A stretch of 56,018 nt of DNA from Pseudomonadota bacterium. Its GTDB lineage: Bacteria; Pseudomonadota; Alphaproteobacteria; Sphingomonadales; Sphingomonadaceae. The position numbers and the translations under genes are program-made. The notes under the pieces are model-generated. The model made no database searches, was not told where the DNA came from, and saw only the letters and a list, made by a program, of their open reading frames with translations. Position 1 is the stretch's first letter; each line of letters begins with the position of its first letter. Below, one piece after another: positions 24,539 through 33,883 of this stretch. Location of the stretch: contig JAFEEX010000025.1 of assembly GCA_018240895.1 (NCBI GenBank), positions 1-56,018 of the forward strand, read 5' to 3'.

Positions 24539-25719
24539 TTGTCGCCCTGGAAACTTTCGGCCCCGGCGGACAGCTTGGTAAAGAATTCGTCGATATGGCT
24601 GTCATCGATTACCAGTGGCGGAACCAGCCGCAGGGTGTTGTCGCCCGCCGCCACGGTAAGCAGTTGATGATTGTCGCGCAGATGAGCCACGAAGCCGCGG
24701 CTTTCCTGCTTCATCTTGATGCCTAGCATCAATCCCTTGCCGCGCACCAGTTCAAACAGTTCAGGATAGTTGCCGATAAACTGTTCCAGCCGGCTGCGCA
24801 GCCGCTCGCTCTTGGCGCGAACCTCGGCAAGGAATTCCTCGTTGGCAACGGCATCAAGCACCGCTTCGCCCGCCGCCATGGCCAGGGGGTTGCCGCCATA
24901 GGTTGAACCATGAGTGCCGATCACCATCCCGCGTGCGGCCTTTTCGGTGGCAAGGCAGGCCCCGATCGGGAAACCGCCGCCCAGCCCCTTGGCCGTGGCA
25001 AGCACGTCAGGCTCTATCCCGTATTGCTCATAGGCATAGAGCGTGCCCGATCGGGCGACGCCGCACTGCACCTCGTCCAGCGCGAGCAGCAGGCCATGCT
25101 CATCGGCCAGCGCGCGCAGGCCCTTCATGAATTCGTCAGAGGCCGGACGGATTCCGCCCTCGCCCTGGACCGGTTCGACCAGAAAGCCCGCCGTGTTCGG
25201 GCCGATCGCCGCGCGCGCGCCCTCAAGGTCATCAAAATCAACGTATTTGAAGCCCGCCAGCAGAGGCATGAAGCCCTTGTGCATCTTTTCCTGGTTCGAC
25301 GCGCTGATCGTCGCCATCGTCCGCCCGTGGAAGGCGTTCTTGAAGGTGATGATCTCAAACCGGTGGTCATCGCCCGCGTGCTGGTGATAGGCGCGCACCG
25401 TCTTGATCGCGCATTCCACCGCTTCCGCCCCCGAATTGGTGAAGAACACCGTATCGGCAAAGCTGAGGTCGACCAGCCGCTGGGCCAGGTGCTCGCCCTG
25501 CGGGCTGCCATAAAGGTTTGAAACGTGCATCAGCGTTTCGGCCTGCTTCTGGATCGCGCCGATCAGGCCGGGGTGGGAATGGCCGAGCAGGTTGACCGCG
25601 ATGCCGGCGGCGAAATCGAGATAGCGCCGCCCATCTTCCCCGATCAGGTGACAGTGATCGCCGCGCACCGGCCGGAAACCGCAACGGGGATAGACTGGCA
25701 TCAGCGGGGTAATCGACAT
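24535..25719 (-). CDS. argD: Acetylornithine aminotransferase
   Basis: 394 residues. A class III PLP aminotransferase: [39 protein letters not shown], the Asp in [10 protein letters not shown], and the PLP lysine in [15 protein letters not shown], followed by [12 protein letters not shown]. It converts N-acetylglutamate semialdehyde to N-acetylornithine and may also serve in lysine synthesis. AAGGA lies 7 nt before the ATG. First gene of argD-argF-hslO. Confidence 0.95.
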   Translation of the reverse strand: MSITPLMPVYPRCGFRPVRGDHCHLIGEDGRRYLDFAAGIAVNLLGHSHPGLIGAIQKQAETLMHVSNLYGSPQGEHLAQRLVDLSFADTVFFTNSGAEAVECAIKTVRAYHQHAGDDHRFEIITFKNAFHGRTMATISASNQEKMHKGFMPLLAGFKYVDFDDLEGARAAIGPNTAGFLVEPVQGEGGIRPASDEFMKGLRALADEHGLLLALDEVQCGVARSGTLYAYEQYGIEPDVLATAKGLGGGFPIGACLATEKAARGMVIGTHGSTYGGNPLAMAAGEAVLDAVANEEFLAEVRAKSERLRSRLEQFIGNYPELFELVRGKGLMLGIKMKQESRGFVAHLRDNHQLLTVAAGDNTLRLVPPLVIDDSHIDEFFTKLSAGAESFQGDK

Positions 25720-25762
25720 TGCGCAAATCCTTCGAATCTGTCCGGCGGAACGGAAACGACAA

Positions 25763-25786
25763 ATGGCGGCCCGCCGGGGCCGCCAT
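25763..25786 (-). terminator. Hairpin between the cold-shock gene and argD
   Basis: ATGGCGGCC (25763-25771) pairs with GGCCGCCAT (25778-25786), a perfect 9-bp stem with a 6-nt loop. On the minus strand it is followed by TTGTCGTTT, moderately T-rich. It probably ends the cold-shock transcript before argD. Confidence 0.5.
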
Positions 25787-25810
25787 CTGCGTGTGTCTAG
25801 GCCGTCAATC

Positions 25811-25831
25811 CATCCCGGTCAAACCGGGATG
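25811..25831. repeat. Perfect 9-bp hairpin just 3' of the cold-shock gene
   Basis: CATCCCGGT (25811-25819) and ACCGGGATG (25823-25831) with a 3-nt loop, 16 nt beyond the stop of the cold-shock gene. There is no T-run. With the 25763-25786 stem it makes a tandem 3' structure that may protect the message. Confidence 0.5.
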
Positions 25832-25847
25832 ATCGCCGTGCGGGGCT

Positions 25848-26603
25848 TCAACCCTGCATCGGCACCAGATTGACCGCCGAATACTTGCCTCGTCGATCGA
25901 CTTCAATGTCGAATTCGAGTCGGTCACCCTCGTTGAGGCCCTGCATCCCGGAGCGTTCGACCGCGCTGATATGAACAAAGGCATCGGGCTGGCCGTCATC
26001 ACGGGTGATGAAGCCGAAGCCTTTCATCCCGTTGAAGAACTTGACCGTGCCGGTTGCCCGTTCGCCAGTCAGTTCGCGCTGCGGGGTTTCGGGGCGCTTG
26101 GCCACCGGGATGACATCGCCGACGACTTCAAGGTCGCTGGCCGAAACCTTTCCGCCGCGATCAACCAGGGTGAACTTGAGCTGCTGTCCTTCGGCCAGTC
26201 CTTCAAGCCCGGCGCGCTCAACCGCGCTGATGTGGACGAACACGTCTTCACCGCCGCCATCACGCTGGATAAAGCCGAAGCCCTTGCCGCCGTTGAAGAA
26301 TTTGACCGTGCCGGTGCCTTCGCCAACGACCTGGGCCGGCATTCCGCCGCCGCCGCCGCCGCCGCCGCGCGGGCCACCAAAGCCGCCGCCGCCACGCGGG
26401 CCGCCGCCAAAGCCGCCGCGATCACCGCCGCCGAAGCCGCCGCGACCACCGCCACCGCCGCCAAAGCGATCACCGCCACCGCCAAAACGGTCGCCTCCAC
26501 CGAAGCGGTCACCGCCCCCGCCGGCAAACGGATCGAAACTGTCTTCGCCAAAACCGTCCCGCTTGTCGCGACCCCGGCCGCGACGTCCTCTGTCAAAACC
26601 CAT
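25848..26603 (-). CDS. Two-domain cold-shock protein with Gly/Arg-rich N-terminus
   Basis: 251 residues from MGFDRGRRGRGRDKRDGF at 26603; a GTG at 26648 is less likely. The N-terminal ~95 residues are GGGGDRFGG/RGGFGGG repeats, an RGG-like RNA-binding and phase-separation-prone tract. Two cold-shock domains follow: GTGTVKFFNGGKGFGFIQRDGGGEDVFVHISAVE and ATGTVKFFNGMKGFGFITRDDGQPDAFVHISAVE, both with intact RNP1 (KGFGFI) and RNP2 (VFVHIS/AFVHIS). It binds single-stranded RNA/DNA. Double-CSD proteins are typical of alphaproteobacteria; the long Gly-rich leader is less usual. Confidence 0.9.
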   Translation of the reverse strand: MGFDRGRRGRGRDKRDGFGEDSFDPFAGGGGDRFGGGDRFGGGGDRFGGGGGGRGGFGGGDRGGFGGGPRGGGGFGGPRGGGGGGGGMPAQVVGEGTGTVKFFNGGKGFGFIQRDGGGEDVFVHISAVERAGLEGLAEGQQLKFTLVDRGGKVSASDLEVVGDVIPVAKRPETPQRELTGERATGTVKFFNGMKGFGFITRDDGQPDAFVHISAVERSGMQGLNEGDRLEFDIEVDRRGKYSAVNLVPMQG

Positions 26604-26918
26604 AAACTCGAACAAACCTTCATCGCCCCATAGAACACGACCGATCACGCGGACGATTCGTCCCGGTCACATGAAGAGCGGTATTCAAGATCCCCTCCTC
26701 TGCATTTGCCTGTTAGCGGATATTCCGCCGATTGGCGAATCGAATCCCACTGTGCGCTCTGCGCGCCATCCGGTGTGACATTTATGCCAGATATCGTGCA
26801 TAAACAGAGCGCTGGACCCGTCCGGATTGCCCTGGCTCACAGTGTGCTTGCAACGCGTCGCCGCGATTGGCAGAGAGCCGGTCCAGCCGCTTGACCGGCT
26901 TGTTGGAGTGTTCCGCCC
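26604..26918. promoter_or_regulatory. Divergent 315-nt control region with a dyad
   Basis: No gene is supported here. The region separates the cold-shock gene (minus) from the DUF442 gene (plus) and probably includes a long cold-shock 5' leader. A dyad with 7-bp arms, TTTATGC (26781-26787) and GCATAAA (26798-26804), and GATATC at its centre, is the only strong symmetric element seen. -10-like CATAAA/TTTATG sequences overlap it. The regulator is unknown. Confidence 0.35.
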
Positions 26919-27350
26919 ATGTTTCGCCGCCTGTCCGACCGGATGTTCGCCAGCCCGCAGATTTCGCTTGACGATGTTGCCCTGGCCGCAGCCCAGGGCA
27001 TTGGCCTGATCATCAACAACCGGCCAGAGGGCGAAAGCGATGATCAGGTTTCCGGCGCGGAGATAGCAGAGGCGGCGCGGGCGGCGGGATTGGACTATCT
27101 CGCAATCCCGGTGACGCACGCCGGCTTTTCCGAAGAACAGGTCAAGGCGATGGCCGCGGCCCTTGCCGCAAGCGAGCGCCCGGTGCTGGCCTATTGCCGG
27201 TCGGGTACGCGTTCGACACTGCTCTGGGCCCTGGCAGAAGCGAGCCGGGGCAAGAGCCCCCACGCGCTGAGCGCGGCGGCGGCCCAGGCGGGCTATGACC
27301 TTGGCCCGGTACGGGCATTGATGGATATGCTGGCGGCCAATGCCGATTAG
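26919..27350 (+). CDS. DUF442/TIGR01244 phosphatase-like or sulfur-transferase-like protein
   Basis: 143 residues. The N-terminus LSDRMFASPQISLDDVALAAAQGIGLIINNRPEGE and the active-site loop AYCRSGTRST (Cys-x5-Arg) are the dual-specificity-phosphatase-like signature of the DUF442 family, also found as the N-terminal domain of Blh sulfur-metabolism proteins. No beta-lactamase-type domain is attached. The substrate is unknown; sulfur handling or phosphatase activity are both possible. It overlaps the next gene by 11 nt. Confidence 0.85.
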   Translation: MFRRLSDRMFASPQISLDDVALAAAQGIGLIINNRPEGESDDQVSGAEIAEAARAAGLDYLAIPVTHAGFSEEQVKAMAAALAASERPVLAYCRSGTRSTLLWALAEASRGKSPHALSAAAAQAGYDLGPVRALMDMLAANAD

Positions 27351-27759
27351 TTCGCCCCTGATTTTTGAGTTGGCCAAGCTGGCCGTTTCGCTGGTGGCCA
27401 TTCTGCTGGTCGGCTGGATCGTTGCCCGGCTGCGGCTGGGCAGTGACGTGCGGCTGCAGGGAGAGGCTGAGGCGCGCGAGCTTGCCCGCGCCGCCCTGTG
27501 CGGATTTGAGCCGGTGGAGGTTGCGCTTGACCGGGCCGGAATCGGGGCGCTGCTGCGTGACGCCAGGGGGCAGGTGGTATTGCTGCGTCGCCATGGTGCG
27601 ATGTTTGCCGCCCGCCCGCTCGATACCCATGCTCACGCCCGGCTTGATCGCACCCGCCTGACGATCGGCACCGATGACCGGCATTTTGGCGCGGTAACGC
27701 TCGATCTTGGCGAAGAAGCGCAAATCTGGGCGAGCAGCCTGCGCCGGCTGGGGGGCTGA
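27340..27759 (+). CDS. Single-pass membrane protein of unknown function
   Basis: 139 residues. One N-terminal transmembrane helix (LAKLAVSLVAILLVGWIVARL, about 11-31) is followed by a cytoplasmic-type soluble domain (EAEARELARAALCGFEPVEVALDRAGIGALLRDARGQVVLLRRHGAMFAARPL). I do not recognise a named family. It lies between the DUF442 gene and the fatty acid hydroxylase gene in one co-directional unit, with an 11-nt overlap and a 3-nt gap, so it is probably co-expressed with them. Confidence 0.7.
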   Translation: MPISSPLIFELAKLAVSLVAILLVGWIVARLRLGSDVRLQGEAEARELARAALCGFEPVEVALDRAGIGALLRDARGQVVLLRRHGAMFAARPLDTHAHARLDRTRLTIGTDDRHFGAVTLDLGEEAQIWASSLRRLGG

Positions 27760-27762
27760 ACC

Positions 27763-28668
27763 ATGCCCGCGCTCAGCCCGGTCGATTATGCCGTCCCCTT
27801 TTTCATCCTGCTGATCCTGATTGAGATCGCCTGGGCGCGGCGGCGCTCGCCCGATGCCTACGAATCGCGTGATACGCTGGTTTCGCTGGGGCTCGGGCTG
27901 GGCAGCACGGTGGCCGGCGCACTGCTGGCCGGCGCCGTTACGGCGCTGGCCATGGGGCTTTATCGCTTTCGCCTGTTCGACATCGGCTGGCAGTGGTGGG
28001 CGTGGATCGCCTGCTTCGTGCTGGATGATTTCAACTACTACTGGGCGCATCGTACCGGGCATCGGGTCCGGTGGTTCTGGGCCAGCCATGTCAATCATCA
28101 TTCGAGCCAGCACTACAACCTGTCGACCGCGCTGCGCCAGACCTGGACCGGGTTTCCCGCGCTGTCCTTCGTCTTTCGCATCTGGCCGGCGTTGATCGGG
28201 TTCCACCCGGCGATGATCGCCACGGTCGGGGCGATCAACCTGGTTTACCAGTTCTGGATCCACACCGAGGCGATCAAGCGCCTGCCGCGCTGGTTTGAAG
28301 CGGTGATGAACACCCCTTCGCATCACCGGGTTCATCACGCGATCAACCCGGTCTATCTTGATCGCAATTATGCCGGGGTTTTCATCGTGTGGGATCGCTG
28401 GTTCGGCACTTTCGAGCCGGAGCGGGACGAGGTGAAGATCCACTATGGGATCGTCAAACAGCTTGGCAGTTTCAGCTTGTCGTGGGCTGCGTTCCACGAA
28501 TGGATTGGCATCGCCAAGGATGTCTGGAACGCGCCGTGGGGTGCCAAGCTGGGCTATGTGGTGCGCGAGCCGGGCTGGACTCACGATGGCAGCCGCGACA
28601 CTTCAGCAACGATCCGCGCGCGCTGGCAGGCGATGCAAGACCGGGAGCAGGATCAGCCCGAGAATTAG
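27763..28668 (+). CDS. Sterol desaturase/fatty acid hydroxylase family membrane enzyme
   Basis: 301 residues with several membrane helices. The diiron-binding histidine boxes are complete: HRTGH (about 96-100), HVNHH (about 109-113) and HHRVHH (about 187-192), with a further His in WIHTEAIKRLP. The family hydroxylates or desaturates membrane lipids, sterols or carotenoids using a diiron centre and oxygen. The substrate is not readable; sphingolipid or fatty acid hydroxylation is plausible in a sphingomonad, but this is inference. Confidence 0.88.
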   Translation: MPALSPVDYAVPFFILLILIEIAWARRRSPDAYESRDTLVSLGLGLGSTVAGALLAGAVTALAMGLYRFRLFDIGWQWWAWIACFVLDDFNYYWAHRTGHRVRWFWASHVNHHSSQHYNLSTALRQTWTGFPALSFVFRIWPALIGFHPAMIATVGAINLVYQFWIHTEAIKRLPRWFEAVMNTPSHHRVHHAINPVYLDRNYAGVFIVWDRWFGTFEPERDEVKIHYGIVKQLGSFSLSWAAFHEWIGIAKDVWNAPWGAKLGYVVREPGWTHDGSRDTSATIRARWQAMQDREQDQPEN

Positions 28669-28696
28669 GGTTGTTACCCTAAAACGATTCCCCTAA

Positions 28697-28723
28697 GCGC
28701 CGTTCCCATAGGGAGGGCGGCGC
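28697..28723 (+). promoter_or_regulatory. Hairpin enclosing the ribosome-binding site of the GMC oxidoreductase gene
   Basis: GCGCCG (28697-28702) pairs with CGGCGC (28718-28723), and inside it TCCC (28704-28707) can pair with GGGA (28711-28714). The Shine-Dalgarno GGGAGGG (28711-28717) lies within the structure and the ATG follows at once. Translation may therefore be limited by folding. Confidence 0.35.
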
Positions 28724-30310
28724 ATGGATCAGTTCGACATCATCGTCATCGGCGGCGGCAGCGCGGGCAGCGCGGTTGCCGGACGGCTGAGCGAGGATCC
28801 GCGTTTGCGCGTCTGCCTGCTTGAAGCCGGCGGGACGAACGACAACTTCCGCATCAAGACCCCGGGCATGATGGTTGCCCTGCCCAAGACGGCGAATTGG
28901 GCCTTTGAGACCGAGCCGATGCCGGGCCTTGGCGGACGCCGCGGCTATCAACCGCGGGGCAGGGGGCTGGGCGGATCAAGCGCGATCAACGCCATGCTTT
29001 ACGTGCGCGGTAACCGGTTTGATTATGATCAGTGGGCCGCGCTGGGCTGCACCGGCTGGTCCTATGACGAGGTGCTGCCCTGGTTCCTGCGCTGTGAGGA
29101 CAACGCGCGCGGGGCTGACGCCTTTCATGGCGCGGACGGACCACTGACGGTCAGTGATCAGCATTGGGCCTCCCCCGCCAGCCACGCCTTCGTTGAGGCC
29201 GCATCGCAGCTGCAATTGCCGCGCAACGCCGATTTCAACGGCGCAAGGCAGGATGGCTTTGGCCTCTATCAGGTGACCCAGCGCGGGGGCGAACGGTGGT
29301 CTGCGGCACGGGCTTATGTTGAACCGGTCCGCAGCCGCCCCAACCTTGCGGTGCGCACCGGGGTTCAGGTTGAGAAGATCGAGATCGTGAACGGCCGGGC
29401 CACCGGCGTCACGATTCGCCGGAGCAGCGGGCGCGAAACGCTGCGCGCCAATGCCGGGGTGGTGCTTAGCGCCGGGGCATTCGGCAGTCCGCAGATCATG
29501 ATGCTGTCAGGCGTCGGCCCGGCGGGTCATCTGGCCGAACACGCCATTCCTGTGGTCCGTGATTGTCCGGCGGTGGGCGCGGACCTGCAGGATCATTGCG
29601 ATTTCATCCTGGCCTACGATGCCCAGTCGTCCGATCTTATGGGAATGTCTCTGGCGGGCACGTGGAAGATGGGCAAGGCACTGATCGAATATATCCGCCA
29701 CCGCACCGGCACCATGACCACCCCCTTTGCCGAGGCGGGGGGATTCTGGACGCTGGACCCCGCGTCGCCCGCGCCTGATGTGCAGTATCACTTCATTCCC
29801 GGCATCGTGCAGAACCACGGACGCGACAAGGTGCGCGAACATGGCTTTTCGGTTCACGCCTGCGTGCTGCGCCCGGAAAGCCGCGGCTGGGTGCGGCTGC
29901 ACAGCGCCAATCCGCTGGCCGCGCCGGCGATCAACCCCAACTTCCTGTCGGATGATCGCGATCTGGCGCTGCTGCGCAAGGCGACCCGGCTGATGCAGCG
30001 GATTTGCGAGGCTCCGGCGCTCAAGGTCTATGGCGGGCGGGCACGCAATCCGGTCGATCTTGAAGATGACGCCGCGCTTGACGCCGCAATCCGTGCCAGC
30101 GCTGACACGATCTATCACCCGGTCGGCACCTGCCGGATGGGTGACGACGCGGCCAGCGTGGTCGATCCCGCGCTGAAGGCGCGCGGGCTGGACGGGCTGT
30201 GGATTGCCGATGCCTCAATCATGCCGCGCCTGGTTTCGGGGAACACCAATGCTCCCTCGATCATGATCGGGGAACGCGCGGCCCATTTCATCAAAACCGC
30301 GCTGGCTTGA
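28724..30310 (+). CDS. GMC-family FAD-dependent oxidoreductase (choline/alcohol dehydrogenase-like)
   Basis: 528 residues. N-terminal dinucleotide fold [22 protein letters not shown] signature 1 ([16 protein letters not shown]), signature 2 ([22 protein letters not shown]) and the C-terminal active-site HPVGTCRMG with the later [16 protein letters not shown]. It resembles AlkJ/BetA-type enzymes that oxidise alcohols to aldehydes, with FAD as cofactor. There is no signal peptide. The substrate is unknown; the convergent TonB receptor suggests, weakly, use of an imported compound. Confidence 0.92.
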   Translation: MDQFDIIVIGGGSAGSAVAGRLSEDPRLRVCLLEAGGTNDNFRIKTPGMMVALPKTANWAFETEPMPGLGGRRGYQPRGRGLGGSSAINAMLYVRGNRFDYDQWAALGCTGWSYDEVLPWFLRCEDNARGADAFHGADGPLTVSDQHWASPASHAFVEAASQLQLPRNADFNGARQDGFGLYQVTQRGGERWSAARAYVEPVRSRPNLAVRTGVQVEKIEIVNGRATGVTIRRSSGRETLRANAGVVLSAGAFGSPQIMMLSGVGPAGHLAEHAIPVVRDCPAVGADLQDHCDFILAYDAQSSDLMGMSLAGTWKMGKALIEYIRHRTGTMTTPFAEAGGFWTLDPASPAPDVQYHFIPGIVQNHGRDKVREHGFSVHACVLRPESRGWVRLHSANPLAAPAINPNFLSDDRDLALLRKATRLMQRICEAPALKVYGGRARNPVDLEDDAALDAAIRASADTIYHPVGTCRMGDDAASVVDPALKARGLDGLWIADASIMPRLVSGNTNAPSIMIGERAAHFIKTALA

Positions 30311-30321
30311 CCAGGCGATAC

Positions 30322-30353
30322 AAAAAATGCCGGACCGCAAATGCGGCCCGGCA
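30322..30353 (-). terminator. Terminator shared by the GMC gene and the TonB receptor gene
   Basis: TGCCGGACCGCA (30328-30339) and TGCGGCCCGGCA (30342-30353) form a 12-bp stem with one imperfect pair (a G-U on the minus strand). On the minus strand it runs into six Ts (the A-run at 30322-30327), a strong terminator for the receptor gene. On the plus strand the tail is CCATTTT, weaker. Confidence 0.85.
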
Positions 30354-30378
30354 CCATTTTCCCCACGTGTCCGTTTGA

Positions 30379-32805
30379 TCAGAAATCCTTGCGCAGGGTC
30401 ACGCCGATCTTGCGCGGATTGCCGATGTTATAGCCGATCCGCGCCCGGCCGCCGCGTTCGCGGTCAAGCGACATCAGCGGTGTTTCATCAAACAGATTGG
30501 TGACATAGAGCGTGGCGGACAGGCCGTTGTCCCACTTCACCCCGGTTGACAGGTTGACCAGGTTATAGCTGGGCAGCAGATAGGAACCGAAGTTGTAGGC
30601 GCCGGTGCCATAGGTATTGGTTGCCGGGTTGTACCAGATCGATCCGGTGAAGCTGCCCGATCCCGGTTCCTGATCGCCCGGCTGGGTATAGCGGTTGCCA
30701 ACGTGCTGGAAGCTGGCCGTGGTTGTCCAGTCAAGCCCGTCAGACAGCTTCGCGGTATAGCCCACGGTTGCCGCCATCTGGAACTTGGGCACGGTCGGCA
30801 GACGGTTGCCCTTGCGCATCCCGGCAATCACGGTGACATTGTCCGCCGCGACCACGGAACTGTCGAACTTCGAATTGATATAGCTGCCGTTGAGCGAAAG
30901 CTCGAACCCGCTGAGCGGGCGGGTGCTGATTTCAACCTCGATGCCTTCGCTGTGAGCCTTGGGCACGTTGAACACCACGCGTGATGAGCAGCTGCCGGCA
31001 TCCGCCGTGACCTGCAGGTTCTTGATGTCGTTGTAGAAGGCAGAGGCGTTGACGGTGATGCCCCCAAACCGCGCCTTCATCCCGCCTTCATAGTTCCACA
31101 GCGTTTCGTCCTTGTAGCTGGGATGGTTGCCAAAGGTTTGGGCATCAACCCCGGTGGCCCCGCCAGAGCAGAGCGGGATGTTGAGCGGATCGTTCACCCC
31201 GCCCAGGCGGAAACCCTTTGACGCCTGCAGGTTCAGCGTGACATCATTGTTCACGTCATAGCTGGCGATAAAGCGCGGGCTGAACCCGTGCGATTTGGTC
31301 TTGTCCCCGCGATAGGTGTCGCTGTTGGAAAAGATCCCGCCCGAAATGAAATCGCGCCGTTCGTTGAAGCTGTAATAGCGGCCACCGGCCGTGAGCTTGA
31401 TCGGACCGGTCTTGTAGCTCGCCTCACCAAAGGCCGCGAACTGCTCGATCTTGTAAGGCAGATCGGCATTGTAAGGCGAATTCGCGGGGAAGCCGTTTGC
31501 CACCGCGGCAGACACCCCTGCGCCCAGCGCGGCATCGACATAGGCATCATAACCGGGCGTTGGCAGGCGCTGTTCGTATTTGCGGTCCACAAAGCTGTAG
31601 AACCCGCCGACAACCCACTGGAACGCGGCCTTGCCGGTTGAGGACAGCCGCACTTCCTGCGCCCATTGCCGCAGCTTGGTTGTATCGTGCAGATTGGACG
31701 GCAGATTGATTGCAGCCGGGTTCATGCCCAGCGCAATCGCGAAGGGCGATACCGAAACCGATCCCGACAGCGCCGAGGCGTCGCGGCTGACCAGAATGTC
31801 GCGATTTACATAGCTGGTTACCGTGGTCAGCATGACCGACGGAGCGAAATCGGCTTCCAGCGTCAGATCGGCCAGAGTGGTTTTGTCGCGGAATCCTTCG
31901 CGCAGCTTCAGGTACTGCGTCCGTTCGGGCATCACGTCGGCCGCGTTGATCAGCGTGTTGTAATAGAGGTTGTATTTCTCTTCACGGTTGAAGCCGTTGG
32001 TCTTGATGTCCTGATAGACAATCCGCGGGGTCAGGCGCAGCCCCTCAACCGGCTGGATCAACACGCTAAGGCGTCCGCCATAGCGTTCGCCATCGTTGAT
32101 GTTCTTGCCCGCCGCCGGGCCGATCGCGTTGATAAAGCCGGCAAAGTGTTCGCCATAGCCAACCGCGCGGATCGCAATCTTGTCGCCCACCGGCAGGTTG
32201 ATCGCGCCCTTGGCGTTATAGCCCCAGTCGCCGCCGGCCAGAACATTGGCCCCAACCTCTATCGTGCCTTCGGTCTTTTCCAGCCGCGGCTGGTTGGTGA
32301 TGTAGCGAACGGTGCCGCCAACCGATCCCGAGCCGAACAGGGTGCCCTGCGGACCGCGCAGCGTTTCGACGCGGTTGAGGTCAAACAGGTCAAAATCAGG
32401 GGTGAACAGCGACAGCGAGATCACCGATTCGTCAAGGTAAACGCCAACCTGCTCCTTCACGCCTGGCTGATCGCGCACGATCTGGCCGGCTGAAACGCCG
32501 CGCACCGACACCTGGCTCTGGCCAGGCCCAAGGTTCTGCACGGTCAATCCGGCAACGTTGCGTGACACATCTTCCAGGCTGGTCGATCCGGTCTTCTGGA
32601 TATCGGCGGCGGTCAGCGCGGCGATGGAAAACGGAACGTTCTGGATGGTCTCGTTACGCTTGGTCGCGGTGACGATGATTTCGTTGCTGCTGCCTTCCTG
32701 CGGCGCGGCATCCTGGGCAAAAGCTGGTGCAGTCACTGCCATGCCGGCGATGCCGGCCAGCAGAACGTGGCGCGTACGAATGGTGCGCGAAATGGTGGAT
32801 CGCAT
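30379..32805 (-). CDS. TonB-dependent outer membrane receptor
   Basis: 808 residues from the ATG at 32805, with AGGAGG upstream; an upstream start in the same frame lacks a signal sequence. Signal peptide ...HVLLAGIAGMAVTAPAFAQ, TonB box EIIVTATKR, plug domain (NVPFSIAALTAADIQKTGS, QVSVRGVSAGQ, VETLRGPQGTLFGSGSVGGTVRYIT) and a 22-strand barrel ending in an aromatic residue (VTLRKDF). Sphingomonad receptors of this kind import large organic substrates; the ligand here is unknown. Convergent with the GMC oxidoreductase. Confidence 0.93.
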   Translation of the reverse strand: MRSTISRTIRTRHVLLAGIAGMAVTAPAFAQDAAPQEGSSNEIIVTATKRNETIQNVPFSIAALTAADIQKTGSTSLEDVSRNVAGLTVQNLGPGQSQVSVRGVSAGQIVRDQPGVKEQVGVYLDESVISLSLFTPDFDLFDLNRVETLRGPQGTLFGSGSVGGTVRYITNQPRLEKTEGTIEVGANVLAGGDWGYNAKGAINLPVGDKIAIRAVGYGEHFAGFINAIGPAAGKNINDGERYGGRLSVLIQPVEGLRLTPRIVYQDIKTNGFNREEKYNLYYNTLINAADVMPERTQYLKLREGFRDKTTLADLTLEADFAPSVMLTTVTSYVNRDILVSRDASALSGSVSVSPFAIALGMNPAAINLPSNLHDTTKLRQWAQEVRLSSTGKAAFQWVVGGFYSFVDRKYEQRLPTPGYDAYVDAALGAGVSAAVANGFPANSPYNADLPYKIEQFAAFGEASYKTGPIKLTAGGRYYSFNERRDFISGGIFSNSDTYRGDKTKSHGFSPRFIASYDVNNDVTLNLQASKGFRLGGVNDPLNIPLCSGGATGVDAQTFGNHPSYKDETLWNYEGGMKARFGGITVNASAFYNDIKNLQVTADAGSCSSRVVFNVPKAHSEGIEVEISTRPLSGFELSLNGSYINSKFDSSVVAADNVTVIAGMRKGNRLPTVPKFQMAATVGYTAKLSDGLDWTTTASFQHVGNRYTQPGDQEPGSGSFTGSIWYNPATNTYGTGAYNFGSYLLPSYNLVNLSTGVKWDNGLSATLYVTNLFDETPLMSLDRERGGRARIGYNIGNPRKIGVTLRKDF

Positions 32806-33016
32806 GGATTTTCCTCCTGGTGTGCCAGCGCACGTCTTTGGCGGCGCTTGATGTGTGCACTGCTGGACTCTTCGAGGAGGCGGGGCAAGGCAGCCAGAGG
32901 TCATCCCGGGCGAATGTCACAGCGCTGTAGCGCGGCGGCCACAGTAACGCACCGCACGTCGCAAAAATGCAACACTCTACCGAATGGCGATGCGCCAGCG
33001 CTCTCGCTGGTGTCTG

Positions 33017-33799
33017 TCAGTGATTGCAGGCCAGCGCCGCAATCACATCGTCAAGCCGGGCCGGATCGCCCAGCGCCAGGACGTGGCCGTCGCTGCCGGC
33101 GTGAAGCGGATCGCCGTTCCAGTCGCACATCGTGCCCCCTGCGCCTTCGACCACCGGGATCAGCGCGGCAAAATCGTGCAGCCGGAGGTTCGCCTCGCAA
33201 ACGATGTCGAGCTGGCCCATCGCCAGCATGGCATAATTGTAGCAGTCCCCGCCCATGACCATGCGTTTGTGATCGGTCTTGGCGGCAAGGCCCATGAAGT
33301 GCGCGCCTTCATGATCGTCAAAATAGTGCGGCCCGGTGGTGGCCAGCGCGGCGTCAGCCAGACTGGGGCAGGGGCGCGTGCGCACTGCTGTTCCATTGAA
33401 AGTCGTCGGCTGTCCGGTCGTGCCGATCCAGCGCTCCTTCAGCACCGGCTGGTCAATCACCCCCAGCACCGGGAAACCTTCCTGCACCAGCGCGATCAGC
33501 GTGCCGAAGATCGGTCGTCCGGCCAGGAAGGCCGTGGTGCCATCAATCGGATCGAGCACCCAGGTCCGGCCCGAATTGCCGGTTTCCGCCCCGAATTCCT
33601 CTCCAAACACCGCGTCGCGGGGAAACTCCGCCTTGATCAGCCGCCGCATCGCCTCTTCCGCAGAGCGATCCGCCGCGGTCACCGGTGATCGATCCTCCTT
33701 GCGGTCGCTGCCGATCCCGGTGCGGAACAGGGGCACAATCGCCGCACGCGCGGCATCGGCAAGGCGGTTGGCAAGGGCCAGTTCGGCTTCAAGGCTCAT
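33017..33799 (-). CDS. hisN: Inositol monophosphatase family / HisN-type histidinol-phosphatase
   Basis: 260 residues from the ATG at 33799; a GTG one codon upstream also exists. Metal-binding motifs are all visible: SPVTAADRSAEEAMR, FGEEFG, WVLDPIDGTTAFLAG and LHDFAALIPVVEGAGG. The last block and FxxGRPIFGTLIAL resemble the HisN subgroup that makes histidinol from histidinol phosphate, rather than SuhB. It is a cytosolic Mg-dependent, lithium-sensitive type. Family is certain, substrate less so. Same strand as prs, which supplies PRPP for histidine synthesis. Confidence 0.8.
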   Translation of the reverse strand: MSLEAELALANRLADAARAAIVPLFRTGIGSDRKEDRSPVTAADRSAEEAMRRLIKAEFPRDAVFGEEFGAETGNSGRTWVLDPIDGTTAFLAGRPIFGTLIALVQEGFPVLGVIDQPVLKERWIGTTGQPTTFNGTAVRTRPCPSLADAALATTGPHYFDDHEGAHFMGLAAKTDHKRMVMGGDCYNYAMLAMGQLDIVCEANLRLHDFAALIPVVEGAGGTMCDWNGDPLHAGSDGHVLALGDPARLDDVIAALACNH

Positions 33800-33883
33800 C
33801 ACGATAATCCCACTGCGCGGCGGCCCCGGGGTTTGATGCCCTGGCCAAAGGTGATCAGGTTGGGGCGGGCCGTGCCCATCGCC

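Noticed and set aside
27142-28584. 480-codon minus-strand open frame opposite the DUF442, membrane and hydroxylase genes
   Set aside because: It spans three well-supported plus-strand genes and its product is Pro/Arg/Gln-rich with no domain.
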